Positions 7,149 through 16,380 of a stretch of 35,143 bases of DNA are shown one piece after another. The notes under the pieces were generated by a model. That model searched no databases, was not told where the DNA came from, and saw only the letters and a program-made list of their open reading frames with translations. The DNA lies in assembly GCA_001898385.1 (NCBI GenBank), contig MKTT01000156.1:1-35143 (forward strand), read 5' to 3'. A program made the position numbers and the translations under genes. The number at the start of each line of letters is the position of its first letter. Positions within the stretch are counted from its first letter, which is position 1. The DNA comes from Planctomycetales bacterium 71-10 (lineage in GTDB: Bacteria; Planctomycetota; Planctomycetia; Isosphaerales; Isosphaeraceae).

Positions 7149-9566
7149 TCAGAAGTCGCCGGGCCCGATGACCTCGCCGCCGTCGCGGGTGATGAGGTTC
7201 TTGAGGACCTCGGGGCGGATCGTCGTCTTCAGGAAATGGACGGAGCCGTCCGCGAACGTCGCGTTGAACCCCCCGGGGTGTTTCGAGCCCGCGCCGTACA
7301 GCGAGGGGGCCGCGGCGGGGTCGAAGGGGAGGTCGTCGGGCTTCGTCCAGGGGACCTCCCCGGACGACTCCACCACCAGCACCGTGTTCGACGTGCCGTC
7401 GGTCACGTCCTGGATCGGGACCTTCCTGCCGGGTTCGAGCATCGCGTGCGGCCCGGCGAAGCCCTGGTAGTGCGCGTGGGCCTTATCGCCGGGGGGGCGG
7501 CTGGGGCAGAGGAAGGCCCGGGGCATCTCCGCCAGCAGCGGCTTGTTGTGGGGCGAGTCCCAGGGCTCGTCGAGCTTGAACTTGTTGTATAGCTCCTGCT
7601 GTTCGATGTACGGCAGGATCGCCACCCGCCAGCTCAGCAGCGGCTTGCCGTCCTTGCCGACGATGTCGCCGGGGAAGGCGTCGTTCGCGGAGTGGAAGTT
7701 GTGGAACGCCAGCGCGATCTGCTTCTGGTTGTTGACGCATTGCGCGCGGCGGGCCGCCTCGCGGGCCGACTGCACGGCCGGCAGCAGCAGCGCGATCAGG
7801 ACGGCCGAGGTCGCCGGCGACGTCACGCTGGGGAGCGACTCGCGCTGGCGGTAGAGGACCCCCTCGTCGTCCACGGCGAAGGCCATCGACGCCGGGAACA
7901 GCAGCGGGCGGAGCTGGTCGGCCGGCGGCACCTTGGCCGGATCGACGTCGATGAACACCTCGTCGCGGCCGGCCTGCTGGGCGATCTGGGCGTTGGCCAC
8001 CGCCGCGAGCTGCGGCAGGTTCTCGATCATGATCGGGATGGAGTCGCGGACGTCGTCCACGCCTAGGAGCAGCATCCCGGCCGGCAGCGCCTCCGCCAGG
8101 GGGACGAACTTCTCCGTCGGCTTCCACGCCTTGTCCGGAGTCGAGCCCGCCGCGACCGCCAGCCGCACGCCGTCGCGGCCCGGCGAGATCACCAGTTGGC
8201 CCCCGCCGACGGCGATCGTCGGCGAGAACAGGTCGGCGAGGAACGGCGGCAGGTTCAGAGGCTTGAGGTCCAGGACGTAGGCGACGCCCTCCCCCTTCTC
8301 CCGCACGAACTGCGGCGGCCGGGGGAGGTTCCGGGCCTGGGCGGCGACGGCCGCGTTGATCGTCGGGATCAGCTTCTCCAGACGTTCGGCCACGGCCTTC
8401 TCGTCCTTCGCCTCCACCGAGACCACCAGCCCGGCGTAGGCCAGGAACCCGGCCATGCGCGGGTCCGGGAAGTCCATGTCCGGCACCTCGACCGGCATCA
8501 GGTAGACCGCCGCCTTCGGGCCGAGCAGGGGGAGCAGTTCGGCGCGGAGGTCCAGGCCCAGGCGCGCGCGGAACGTCGCCTCGAACTCCTCCAGCTTCCG
8601 GGCCGAGGCCGGGTCGTTCGCCTTCACCAGCCCCGCGACCTTCTCATAAGTCCTCGCCAGCTCGATCGACAGGGCGGCGAACGAATGCTGCGAGGCCGGG
8701 ATGGGCGGCAGGGAATCGATCCCGAACGTCGGCTGGTCGAGAAGCGCCAGGATCCCTCGCCGAGGGGCGGGGGCGACGAGGCGGGCCGTCGTGACCAGGG
8801 CGTCGTCCTGGAAGCCCCAGCGCAGCTCGACGCGCTTCACGCCGTCGAGGCCCAGCTCGACCGCGTCGGGGGGCATCGGCGGCAGCGCGGCGACGTCGAC
8901 GAAGCCGGCGGCGACGGGTTCGAATCCCCCTTCGGGCTTCGCCAGGGCGGCGCGCGACGGGTGGCCGACGGCGTTCGGGGCCTTGCCGTCGAGGGCGGCG
9001 AGGACGGCGTCGACGCCCTCGGGGTCGGCGAACACGAGGTCGTCCCCCTCGGCCCACCAGGCCGAATCGGGGGCGTCGCGATGGATGGTCCGGCCGGCCT
9101 TCGCATCGCCCTTGCCGGCCGGGGGATCGACCGGCGCGCCGGCCTGTCGGAGCCGCTCCACGACCTCGGGCCGATGGCCGCCGCGGGCGACGGCCACGAA
9201 GTGCGGATCGTCGGGGTCGCCGAAGGCGGCGACGGCGAAGCCCTCGTCCTTGACGTGGGCCAGCAGCGGGGCCACCGCGTCGCGGGCGGGCCGGAACTTC
9301 GGCTCGTTCTTCGCGATCGCGTCGAGCCCCTGGCGGCCCAGATCCTCCAGCAGTTCGCCGAGCTTCGTCTCGACGAGCGCCTTGCGCGCCGCGGTCTTCT
9401 TCCAGCCCTCCTGGTGGGCCTTCAGGCCGTCGAACTCGAAGTAGGCGATGAGCTTCTCGGCCGGCGCGTACCGCGCCAGGGGGGCCGGCGCCTCTTCGCC
9501 CCGCGCGGCACCCCCGAGGAGCCCCAGCGCCAACCACGCCGCCACGATCCGTCGCCCGCCAACCAT
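7149..9566 (-). CDS. Secreted DUF1559 protein with long N-terminal extension
   Basis: This 805-aa protein starts with a signal peptide (MVGGRRIVAAWLALGLLGGAARGEE). About 560 residues of a mixed alpha/beta region that I cannot assign follow. The C-terminal ~220 residues are a DUF1559 domain. It opens with the pilin-like segment near 588-612 (ALLLPAVQSAREAARRAQC), then NNQKQIALAFHNF, SWRVAILPYIEQQELY and TDGTSNTVLVVESSGEV, and closes with FADGSVHFL at 771-779. DUF1559 is expanded in planctomycetes, where the family usually has the pilin-like helix at the very N-terminus; here it is internal. I place the start at 9566, which gives a proper signal peptide; the longer frame to 9656 has only Pro/Arg/Gly-rich sequence. 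The gene is divergent from the giant TPR gene. Function unknown. Confidence 0.88.
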   Translation of the reverse strand: MVGGRRIVAAWLALGLLGGAARGEEAPAPLARYAPAEKLIAYFEFDGLKAHQEGWKKTAARKALVETKLGELLEDLGRQGLDAIAKNEPKFRPARDAVAPLLAHVKDEGFAVAAFGDPDDPHFVAVARGGHRPEVVERLRQAGAPVDPPAGKGDAKAGRTIHRDAPDSAWWAEGDDLVFADPEGVDAVLAALDGKAPNAVGHPSRAALAKPEGGFEPVAAGFVDVAALPPMPPDAVELGLDGVKRVELRWGFQDDALVTTARLVAPAPRRGILALLDQPTFGIDSLPPIPASQHSFAALSIELARTYEKVAGLVKANDPASARKLEEFEATFRARLGLDLRAELLPLLGPKAAVYLMPVEVPDMDFPDPRMAGFLAYAGLVVSVEAKDEKAVAERLEKLIPTINAAVAAQARNLPRPPQFVREKGEGVAYVLDLKPLNLPPFLADLFSPTIAVGGGQLVISPGRDGVRLAVAAGSTPDKAWKPTEKFVPLAEALPAGMLLLGVDDVRDSIPIMIENLPQLAAVANAQIAQQAGRDEVFIDVDPAKVPPADQLRPLLFPASMAFAVDDEGVLYRQRESLPSVTSPATSAVLIALLLPAVQSAREAARRAQCVNNQKQIALAFHNFHSANDAFPGDIVGKDGKPLLSWRVAILPYIEQQELYNKFKLDEPWDSPHNKPLLAEMPRAFLCPSRPPGDKAHAHYQGFAGPHAMLEPGRKVPIQDVTDGTSNTVLVVESSGEVPWTKPDDLPFDPAAAPSLYGAGSKHPGGFNATFADGSVHFLKTTIRPEVLKNLITRDGGEVIGPGDF

Positions 9567-9735
9567 GCCCAACCCCCCCGGCCCTCTCGGGCCGCCGCGC
9601 CGCCCCGAATTCCATCGACCCACGGGCAGCATAGGACGGATGTCGGGCGGCCACAAGCAAAAACCCCTTGGCGGCGTGCAAGCGTCGATTCGTGGCGACG
9701 GGCGGGAACCCGGCCGCCCGACGGCGTGTCGGTCG

Positions 9736-9741
9736 TATATT
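9736..9741 (+). promoter_or_regulatory. Possible -10 element for the TPR-C39 gene
   Basis: TATATT matches five of six -10 positions and lies 60 bases before the ATG at 9802, in the only AT-rich patch of the divergent region 9567-9801. No convincing -35 hexamer stands 16-18 bases upstream, so the call is weak. Confidence 0.3.
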
Positions 9742-9801
9742 CATATCGAGGGGACGAGGCCGGGCGACGGACGCCCCGGCGGGACCGACGAGGGCCGGAC
9801 G

Positions 9802-12800
9802 ATGGCGACGACGATCGATGCGGAGGCCCCGACGACGGCCGAGGTGGGCGTCGCGCGGATCCGGGAGCTTTACGAGGCCGGCGACTACCTCGGCGCGTAC
9901 GAGGTCGCGAAGGGCCTGGGGCCGATGTCGCGCTGGCCGGGCGCGGCGGCGAAGACGCTGGCCGGGCGCCTGGCGTGGCAGCTCGGCGCGACCCGGCTCG
10001 GCCTGGCCCTCCCCCTGCGCGCCTGGCGCGACGACCCGAAGGATCCGGAGGCGGCCTACTACCGCGCCCGCACCATGCTGGGCCGCCGCGGCCCCCTGGC
10101 CACCTGGCGGTTCCTCGCCCGCGTGGGCCCGCTGGAGGGGGCGTCGGACGAGGTCCGGTCCGACTGGGAGGCCACGCACGCGCTGGCCCTGGCCGGCCTG
10201 CGCGACTTCGAACGCGCCGCCCGGCGGCTCGACGAGGCCGAGCGCATCGCCCCCGGCCGCGCCTGGCTGCGCGTCGAGCGGTCGTCGCTGCTGGAGGCGC
10301 AGGACCGCTGCCCGGAGGCGCTGGCCGCCGCGGAGGAGGCGCTGGCGCTGCGGCCCTGGTACCGGCCCGCCGTGCAGGCCAAGGCCCACCTCCTGCGCCT
10401 GCTCGACCGCGAGGCCGACGCGATCGCGTTCCTCGCCGAGGCCGACGCCCGCATGACCTCCGGCGTGATCGTCGCCCAGCTCGCGAGCCTCCAGGCCGAG
10501 GCGGGGATGTCGGCCGAGGCGGCGGCGAGCCTGGACCGCTACGAGGCCCTCTCGCCGATGATCGACGCGACCGCCGCGCGCTGGGTCGCCGGCCGTCGCT
10601 CCGACCTGGCGCACCGCATGGGGGACCTCGCCGCGGCCGTGGAGCACGCGAGGCGCGCCGGCGACGGCTTCTTCAAGGAGGTCGCCGCCCGCATGGAGGC
10701 CGCCCCCGCCGACGCCCGCGACGTCCGGCTCGCGGTCCCGTTCGTCCGCCAGCACCATCTGACCTGCGCCCCGGCCACCCTCACCGCCCTGGCGAGGTTC
10801 TGGGGCCGCGACGCCGACCACCTGGAGGTCGCCGAGGCCATCTGCTACGACGGCACGCCCGACCACCGCGAGCGCTCGTGGGCGGCGTCGAACGGCTGGC
10901 TCCCCCGCGAGTTCACCGTCACCTGGGACGCGGCCGTCGCGCTGCTGGACCGCGGCGTCCCGTTCACGCTCACGACCGTCGAGCCCATGAGCGCGCACCT
11001 CCAGGCGGTCATCGGCTACGACGACCGCCGCGGCACGCTCCTGATCCGCGACCCCTCGCTCCCCCACGAGGGCGAGGCCCTGGCCGCGCCGTTCCTGGAG
11101 CGCTACCGGTCCGTCGGCCCTCGCGGCATGGCGATGGTCCCGGCCGACCGCCCCGAGCTGCTGGAAGGGCTCGACCTGCCGGACGCCCCCCTCTACGACC
11201 GCCTGCACAAGATCCAGGTCGCCCTGCGCGAGCACGACCGCGACGCCGCCGCGGCCGAGCTGGAGTCCCTGCGCGCCGAGCACCCCGACCACCGCCTGAC
11301 CCTCCAGGGCCGCCGCCACCTGGCCCTGTACGACTGCGACGGCCCCGCCAACCTGGAGGCGCTGGAGGCCCTGCGCGCGAAGTTCCCGGACGACGTCAAC
11401 CTGAAGCTGTTCCAGCTCTCGACCCTGCGCGAGCTGGGCCGCCGCGACGACCGCCTGGCCCTCTACCGCGAGGCCTGCGCCGCCCCCAAGGCCGACCCGA
11501 TCCTCCACCGCCAGTACGCCGAGGAGCTGCTGGCCGACGCCCGCGAGCAGGGGGAGGCCGAGCGCCTGGCCCTGCTGGCGCACCGGGCGAGGCCGACGGA
11601 CGCGCCGACGCTCGCGCTGATGGCCCGCCTGGCCTGGAACGCCGGCCGCCGCGAGGAGGCGCTGGAGCTGTACCGCTGCGCCTCGTGCCTGGCCGACAAG
11701 GACGAGTGGCTGGCCCAGGCGTACTTCTACGCCGCCCGGACCTTCCACCGCGAGGACGAGCCGCTGGCGCTGATGCGCGAGCGGGCCCGCCGCGACGGCT
11801 CGCTCTCCTCGGCCCCGGCGCGGACCCTCCACGCCGCCCTGGCGACGCTCAGCCGGTCGGCCGAGGCCCAGGAGGTCCTGGACGACGCCCTGCGGCGGCG
11901 GCCGGCCGACGGCGACCTGCTCCTCTACGCCGCCGAGGCCGACGTCGCGGCCGGCGAGTTCGACCGCGCCTCCGCGCGGCTGGAGGAGGCCCGCCCGCAC
12001 TGCCGCCGCGGCGACTGGCTCCGCGCGGCCGCGAACCTCGCGTCGTCGCGCGGCGACCTGCGCGGCGCGCTGGAACTCTGGCGCGACGTCCTGCGGGCCG
12101 AGCCCGCGGCGATCGACGCCGTCCGCGCCGCGGCCCGGTTGATCGCCGAGACCGAGGGGGACGCCGCCGCTCTGGAGCACCTGCGCGCCGCCTGCGATCG
12201 GTCGCCGCACAACTACCTCCTCCACCAGGCGCTCGTGGAGTACCTGCGCGACGAGGCGTCGGCGGAGGCCGAGCCGGCCCTGCGCCGGCTGCTGGACGTC
12301 CACCCGGCGTCGGCCTGGGCCCGCCGCGAGCTGGCCATCCTCCTCGGCCGCGAGGGCCGCCACGAGGAGGCCGCCGCCGAGATGGCCGCGGCCTCGGCCC
12401 TGGAGCCGTCGACGTCGATCGAGGCCGGCGTGCGCGGCTACCTCCTGGAGCAGGCCGGGCGCACGGCCGAGGCCCGCGAGGCCTACCGCGAGGCCGTCCG
12501 CCGCGACGTCGACAACGACAACGCCGTCGGCCGGCTGATCGGGTCGGCCGAGACGCACGCCGAGCGCCTGGAGGCCGTCGCGCTCGTCGCCGCGGAGCTG
12601 GAGCGCCAGGTCACCTACGGCGACGGCCTGCTGGTCTTCGCCCGCCACGCCCGCGGCCCGCTCGGTTCCGAGGGCCTGGAGCGCACCCTCCGCCGCGCGT
12701 GGGAGGCTCGGCCCGACCTCTGGCACGCCTGGTCGGCCCTCGCCGCCGAGGTCGCCCACCTGGGCCGGCTGGACGAGGCCGAGTCGCTGGCCCGCCGCGC

Positions 12801-14832
12801 CGCCGAGAAGTTCCCGCTCCTGCCGCGCATCCACCTGGACCTCGCCTCCGTCCTCCGCGCCCGGGGCGACGTCGAGGGGGAGCGCGCGTCCCTGCGCCGC
12901 GCGGTGCAGCTCAGCCCGTCGTGGGGCCGCGCCGCCTGCACGCTGGCCCAGTCGCTGGAGCGCGACGAGCTGTTCGAGGAGTCGCGCGCCGTGCTGGAGC
13001 GGGCCGTCGCCCACGCGCCGACCGACGCCGAGGTCAACGGCCACCTGGCCGACGCCCTCCGCAGCCTGGGCGAGAAGGCCGCGGCCCGCGAGCGCCTGGC
13101 CGTCGCCCTGCGGCACGACCCCTCCTACGAGTGGGCCTGGCGCGCCTTCGCCGCCTGGTCGAAGGAGGACGAGGAGCCCGACGCCGCCGCCGAGCTGGCC
13201 CGCGAGCTGACGCGGTCCCGCCCCGGCGACGCCCGCGCCTGGAAGGCCCTGGAATCCGTGCTGGGCGACGACGCGCTCGACGAGCGCCTGGAGGCCCTGG
13301 ACCGCGCGGCGGCGATCGCCCCGCGCGACCTGGAGGTCCACGACCGTAAGGCCGAGGTGTTGGCCGGGGCCGGCCGCTTCGACGAGGCCCTGGCCGCGTG
13401 CGCCCCGCCGGCGTTCGGCGACCGCGCGCCGGCCGTCCTCCGCGGCCGGGCGGCGTGGGTCGCCCACGCGCGCGGCGACCGCGAGGACGCCCGCGAACAG
13501 ATGCGCGGGCTCGTCGCCGAGGACCCCGACTACGCCTGGGCCTGGCGCCGGCTGGCCGAGTGGGCGGCCGGCGACGACGATCCGACCGAGCGCCTGGAGG
13601 CCGCGAACCATTGCGTGCGGCTCTACGGCGAGGAGCCCGCGTCGCTCGTCGAGCTGGGCGAGGCCCGCAACGCCGCCCGCGATCCCGTCGGCGCCCGCGA
13701 GGCGTTCGCCCGCGCCGTGGCCGCCGCGCCGGGGTACGACTACGCCCGCATCGAGCTGTTCGACCTCGAACTGGCGGCCGGCGACCTGGTCGCCGCCGCG
13801 CGGACGCTCGAACCGCTCCGTCGGCCCGACTTCTCCGCCCCGGCGTTCATCTTCGCCCGCGAGGTCCAGCTCGCCGCCGCCCGCCGGGACAAGGCCGTCG
13901 CCCTCGACGCCCTCCGCCGCCTCTGCGCCGCGCCCGAGGAGAAGTCGAACTGGCCCTGGACGGCGGCCGACGCCGCGATGGCTTCCGCGAAGTGGACGAA
14001 GGCCGCCGACCGGATCTACGAGGAGGCCCTCGCCCGGCCCGAGACCCCGCCGGCCGTCGGCGAGGTCTGGGCCGGCCGCGCCGGGACGTTCGCCGCGATG
14101 CGCGTGAGCCGGAAGCTCCGGAGGCTGATCGCCGCGGGGGGCGAGCCGGCGCTGCGGGCGCTCCGTCGCCACTTCGCCCACCTGGGCGAGACCTCGTCCC
14201 GCCTGGTCCTGCGGCGCTCGCTCCGACGCCACCGCGCCGCCGTCCTCGCCGACGCCGAGGCGTGGGCGATGGCCGGCTACGCTCTGCGCCGCGCCGGCAG
14301 GCCCCGCGCCGCCCTGCGCTGGATGTCCGACCGCGCGACCCGCGAGGGCGTCGAGCCCTGGATGCTCACCACGCCCTCGCTCTGCCTGCGGTCCCTCCGC
14401 CGCGAGGACGAGGCCCGCCGGCTGGAGCGGGAGGCCGCGGAGGGGGCGGGCGACTCGCCCCACCCGTGGTTCGCCGCCTGGCTCGCCTTCGACGCCGCCT
14501 GCGACGGCGACGCCGAGGCCGCCGACCGCTGGATCGCGGCCGGGGACGGCGGCGGGGACAACCTCCACCGCTACATCCACGGCCTGGCGACCGTCGTCCG
14601 CGACCTCGACCGGGCCGACCCCGACGGCCGCCCGGCCGCCGCCCGTGCCGCGCTGGATCGGATCGCCAACCTGGGCTGGCTCTACAGGGTCCAGTCGCCC
14701 GATCGTCCCCTGGCCGTGCGCGCCTGCCGTCGCGCCGCACGTCGCGCGATCGCCCTCCTCCCCGCCTGGCGGCGCCCCCTGGCGCGACTCCGGCTGGATT
14801 TCCATCCGCCGACCTACGCGGCGAACGGTTGA
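9802..14832 (+). CDS. Giant TPR protein with embedded C39-like peptidase domain
   Basis: This 1676-aa protein has no signal peptide or membrane segment. Residues 15-300 are helical TPR-type repeats (for example LAGLRDFERAARRLDEAERI). Residues about 308-450 form a C39-like papain-fold domain. Its catalytic layout is complete: Gln317 and Cys322 in RQHHLTCAPATL, His399 in SAHLQAVIGYDD, and Asp417 in LLIRDPS. From about 460 to the end are many more TPR-like units, with recurring AL/RA/EA helix pairs. C39-like domains cleave peptides, often double-glycine leaders, but here no transporter domain is attached. The start at 9802 gives a normal Met-Ala N-terminus, with a weak GAGG upstream. The frame is open upstream to 9448, but that part overlaps the divergent gene. 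The gene is transcribed alone. A cytoplasmic peptidase with a TPR substrate scaffold is inferred. Confidence 0.85.
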   Translation: MATTIDAEAPTTAEVGVARIRELYEAGDYLGAYEVAKGLGPMSRWPGAAAKTLAGRLAWQLGATRLGLALPLRAWRDDPKDPEAAYYRARTMLGRRGPLATWRFLARVGPLEGASDEVRSDWEATHALALAGLRDFERAARRLDEAERIAPGRAWLRVERSSLLEAQDRCPEALAAAEEALALRPWYRPAVQAKAHLLRLLDREADAIAFLAEADARMTSGVIVAQLASLQAEAGMSAEAAASLDRYEALSPMIDATAARWVAGRRSDLAHRMGDLAAAVEHARRAGDGFFKEVAARMEAAPADARDVRLAVPFVRQHHLTCAPATLTALARFWGRDADHLEVAEAICYDGTPDHRERSWAASNGWLPREFTVTWDAAVALLDRGVPFTLTTVEPMSAHLQAVIGYDDRRGTLLIRDPSLPHEGEALAAPFLERYRSVGPRGMAMVPADRPELLEGLDLPDAPLYDRLHKIQVALREHDRDAAAAELESLRAEHPDHRLTLQGRRHLALYDCDGPANLEALEALRAKFPDDVNLKLFQLSTLRELGRRDDRLALYREACAAPKADPILHRQYAEELLADAREQGEAERLALLAHRARPTDAPTLALMARLAWNAGRREEALELYRCASCLADKDEWLAQAYFYAARTFHREDEPLALMRERARRDGSLSSAPARTLHAALATLSRSAEAQEVLDDALRRRPADGDLLLYAAEADVAAGEFDRASARLEEARPHCRRGDWLRAAANLASSRGDLRGALELWRDVLRAEPAAIDAVRAAARLIAETEGDAAALEHLRAACDRSPHNYLLHQALVEYLRDEASAEAEPALRRLLDVHPASAWARRELAILLGREGRHEEAAAEMAAASALEPSTSIEAGVRGYLLEQAGRTAEAREAYREAVRRDVDNDNAVGRLIGSAETHAERLEAVALVAAELERQVTYGDGLLVFARHARGPLGSEGLERTLRRAWEARPDLWHAWSALAAEVAHLGRLDEAESLARRAAEKFPLLPRIHLDLASVLRARGDVEGERASLRRAVQLSPSWGRAACTLAQSLERDELFEESRAVLERAVAHAPTDAEVNGHLADALRSLGEKAAARERLAVALRHDPSYEWAWRAFAAWSKEDEEPDAAAELARELTRSRPGDARAWKALESVLGDDALDERLEALDRAAAIAPRDLEVHDRKAEVLAGAGRFDEALAACAPPAFGDRAPAVLRGRAAWVAHARGDREDAREQMRGLVAEDPDYAWAWRRLAEWAAGDDDPTERLEAANHCVRLYGEEPASLVELGEARNAARDPVGAREAFARAVAAAPGYDYARIELFDLELAAGDLVAAARTLEPLRRPDFSAPAFIFAREVQLAAARRDKAVALDALRRLCAAPEEKSNWPWTAADAAMASAKWTKAADRIYEEALARPETPPAVGEVWAGRAGTFAAMRVSRKLRRLIAAGGEPALRALRRHFAHLGETSSRLVLRRSLRRHRAAVLADAEAWAMAGYALRRAGRPRAALRWMSDRATREGVEPWMLTTPSLCLRSLRREDEARRLEREAAEGAGDSPHPWFAAWLAFDAACDGDAEAADRWIAAGDGGGDNLHRYIHGLATVVRDLDRADPDGRPAAARAALDRIANLGWLYRVQSPDRPLAVRACRRAARRAIALLPAWRRPLARLRLDFHPPTYAANG

Positions 14833-14865
14833 GGTTGGATCGCTCCCCCAAGGAGGTCCAGCCTC
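14831..14865 (+). terminator. Hairpin at the end of the TPR-C39 gene
   Basis: GAGGTTGGA (14831-14839) pairs with TCCAGCCTC (14857-14865), with one G-U pair, enclosing a further CTCC/GGAG inner stem. It starts inside the stop codon of the TPR gene. No T-run follows. Confidence 0.45.
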
Positions 14866-14956
14866 GCCGTCGCGCGGGGGAGCCGGCTGTCGGCCGCGGC
14901 GGGCCCGGCGGTATGCTGGGGACGGGCTCCCCCGCTCCTCAATTGAAGGATCGCCG

Positions 14957-15982
14957 ATGCTCCCGTTCGTGCTCGCGCTCCCCCTGATCGCCGTCGCGGC
15001 GGGCCTCGACGAGAAGGCCCCGGTGGCCGTTGCCGTGGAATCGACCTTCCCCACGAAGGACGACCGGATCCGCCAGCAGGCTTTCGACGGCGACGTCGAT
15101 TCGGCCTACGAGGCCGCCCGTCCCCCTCGCGAGGGCGACGTCGTCACCCTGGCCTTCGACGGGCCCGTCCTGGTCCGCTCGGCCGAGGTCCGCGGCGGCG
15201 GCCTCGACGGCGGGACGCTCGAAGGCTCGGAGGACGGCGCGACGTTCGCGCGCCTGGCCGAATTCCGCGAGGGCGTCGCGAAGGCCGAGCCGGGGAAGAA
15301 CCTCAAGGCGCTCCGGGTCGTGCCGACGAAGGACGCGAAGGACCCGGTCGCGATCCGCGAGTTCGTCGTCGACTCCGACCCCGCCCTGCGGCGGTTCGCG
15401 TATCCCGTCGAGTTCGTCGTCGACGAGGTGGACGACGCCTCGCTGAAGGGCTGGGCCGACAAGGCCGCGAAGGAGTGCGAGCGCGCGTACGGGCTCATCA
15501 ACGACGCCCTGCGCAGCGACGGCTACCGGCCGGCGCGGGTCGTGCGGATGTCGCTGAAGGACGGCGTCGACGTCCCCGCCTACGCCGCGGGCGATCGGAT
15601 CACCGGCTCCACGAAGTGGTTCCGCCGCCACCCCGACGACATCGGCGCCATGGTCCACGAGTCGGCCCACGTCGTCCAGCGCTATCGGGGGCGGAACAAC
15701 CCGGGGTGGCTGGTCGAGGGGGTCGCGGACTACGTCCGGTTCGTCCTCTACGAGCCCGCGAACATCGGCCCCATCGACCCGGAGAAGGCCCGCTACGACC
15801 AGAGCTACCGCGTCACGGCGCGGTTCCTGGGCTACATCGTGGAGAAGTACGACCCCGAGTTCGTCCTCAAGCTCAACCGGGCGATGCGCGAGCGCAAGTA
15901 CTCCGACGACCTCTTCAAGGAGTCGACCGGCAAGACGATGCAGGAGCTGGGCGACGAGTGGAAGGCGTCGCTGAAGGGTTGA
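14957..15982 (+). CDS. Secreted basic-secretory-protein-type metallopeptidase with discoidin-like domain
   Basis: This 341-aa protein has an N-terminal signal peptide (MLPFVLALPLIAVAAG). Residues about 22-140 look like an F5/8-type (discoidin) beta-sandwich (RQQAFDGDVDSAYEA, LEGSEDGATFARL). Residues about 148-341 match the basic secretory protein family (PF04450, related to plant PR-17). The zinc motif HESAH is at 234-238, followed by NPGWLVEGVADYVRF with the likely third ligand (Glu254 or Asp258). This predicts an extracytoplasmic zinc peptidase with a carbohydrate- or surface-binding module. The start at 14957 has AAGGA 7 bases upstream and gives the signal peptide directly. The VOC gene follows after 10 bases and is probably co-transcribed. 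Peptidase activity is inferred from the motif only. Confidence 0.88.
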   Translation: MLPFVLALPLIAVAAGLDEKAPVAVAVESTFPTKDDRIRQQAFDGDVDSAYEAARPPREGDVVTLAFDGPVLVRSAEVRGGGLDGGTLEGSEDGATFARLAEFREGVAKAEPGKNLKALRVVPTKDAKDPVAIREFVVDSDPALRRFAYPVEFVVDEVDDASLKGWADKAAKECERAYGLINDALRSDGYRPARVVRMSLKDGVDVPAYAAGDRITGSTKWFRRHPDDIGAMVHESAHVVQRYRGRNNPGWLVEGVADYVRFVLYEPANIGPIDPEKARYDQSYRVTARFLGYIVEKYDPEFVLKLNRAMRERKYSDDLFKESTGKTMQELGDEWKASLKG

Positions 15983-15992
15983 GGGGGCCGCG

Positions 15993-16376
15993 ATGGCGAT
16001 CGAGTTCACCGGGGCGTTCGCGGCGATCGGCGCCGAGGACTTCGCGCGGGCCGTCGCGTTCTACGCGGCCTTCCTCGGCCGCGAGCCCGACGGGAGGATT
16101 CGCGATTCCTACGCCGAATTCCGCCTGCCGACGCTCCGCCTCGCGATCTTCCGCCCGCGTGCCGGCGGTGCCGACGACTTCCGAAACCCGCCCGGCAGCC
16201 GCGCCGGGCTGAACCTCGTCCTGGAGGTCGTCGACCTGGCGCGGGCCGCGGCCGAGGTCGAGCGCCTGGGGGGCGCGTCGTCGCCCCCCTTCGACGCGCC
16301 CCACGGCCGCGAAGCCTACGCCCACGACCCGGACGGCAACCGCCTGATCCTGGTGGAGCGGGCGGGCTCGCGTTGA
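15993..16376 (+). CDS. VOC (glyoxalase/bleomycin-resistance fold) protein
   Basis: This 127-aa single-domain protein has two beta-alpha-beta-beta-beta halves typical of the vicinal oxygen chelate superfamily. The first half is FTGAFAAIGAEDFARAVAFY with YAEFRLPTLRLAIF. The second is LNLVLEVVDLARAAAEVERLGG, ending in the family hallmark HDPDGNRLILVE. VOC members include glyoxalases, ring-cleavage dioxygenases and antibiotic-binding proteins, so substrate and even catalysis are open. GAGGGGG lies 7 bases before the ATG, overlapping the end of the preceding peptidase gene. It is convergent with the pirin gene, leaving only 4 bases between the stop codons. Confidence 0.88.
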   Translation: MAIEFTGAFAAIGAEDFARAVAFYAAFLGREPDGRIRDSYAEFRLPTLRLAIFRPRAGGADDFRNPPGSRAGLNLVLEVVDLARAAAEVERLGGASSPPFDAPHGREAYAHDPDGNRLILVERAGSR

Positions 16377-16380
16377 GGCG

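Noticed and set aside
8921..8940. GGTTCGAATCC, resembling a tRNA T-loop
   Set aside because: It lies inside the DUF1559 gene; the flanking bases do not form a T-stem and no acceptor, D or anticodon arms are present.
8644..15054. 2136-codon open frame on the minus strand
   Set aside because: It is antisense to the TPR-C39 gene and also crosses the DUF1559 gene. It has no domain pattern, is Arg/Gly/Pro/Val-rich, and arises from high GC at codon third positions.
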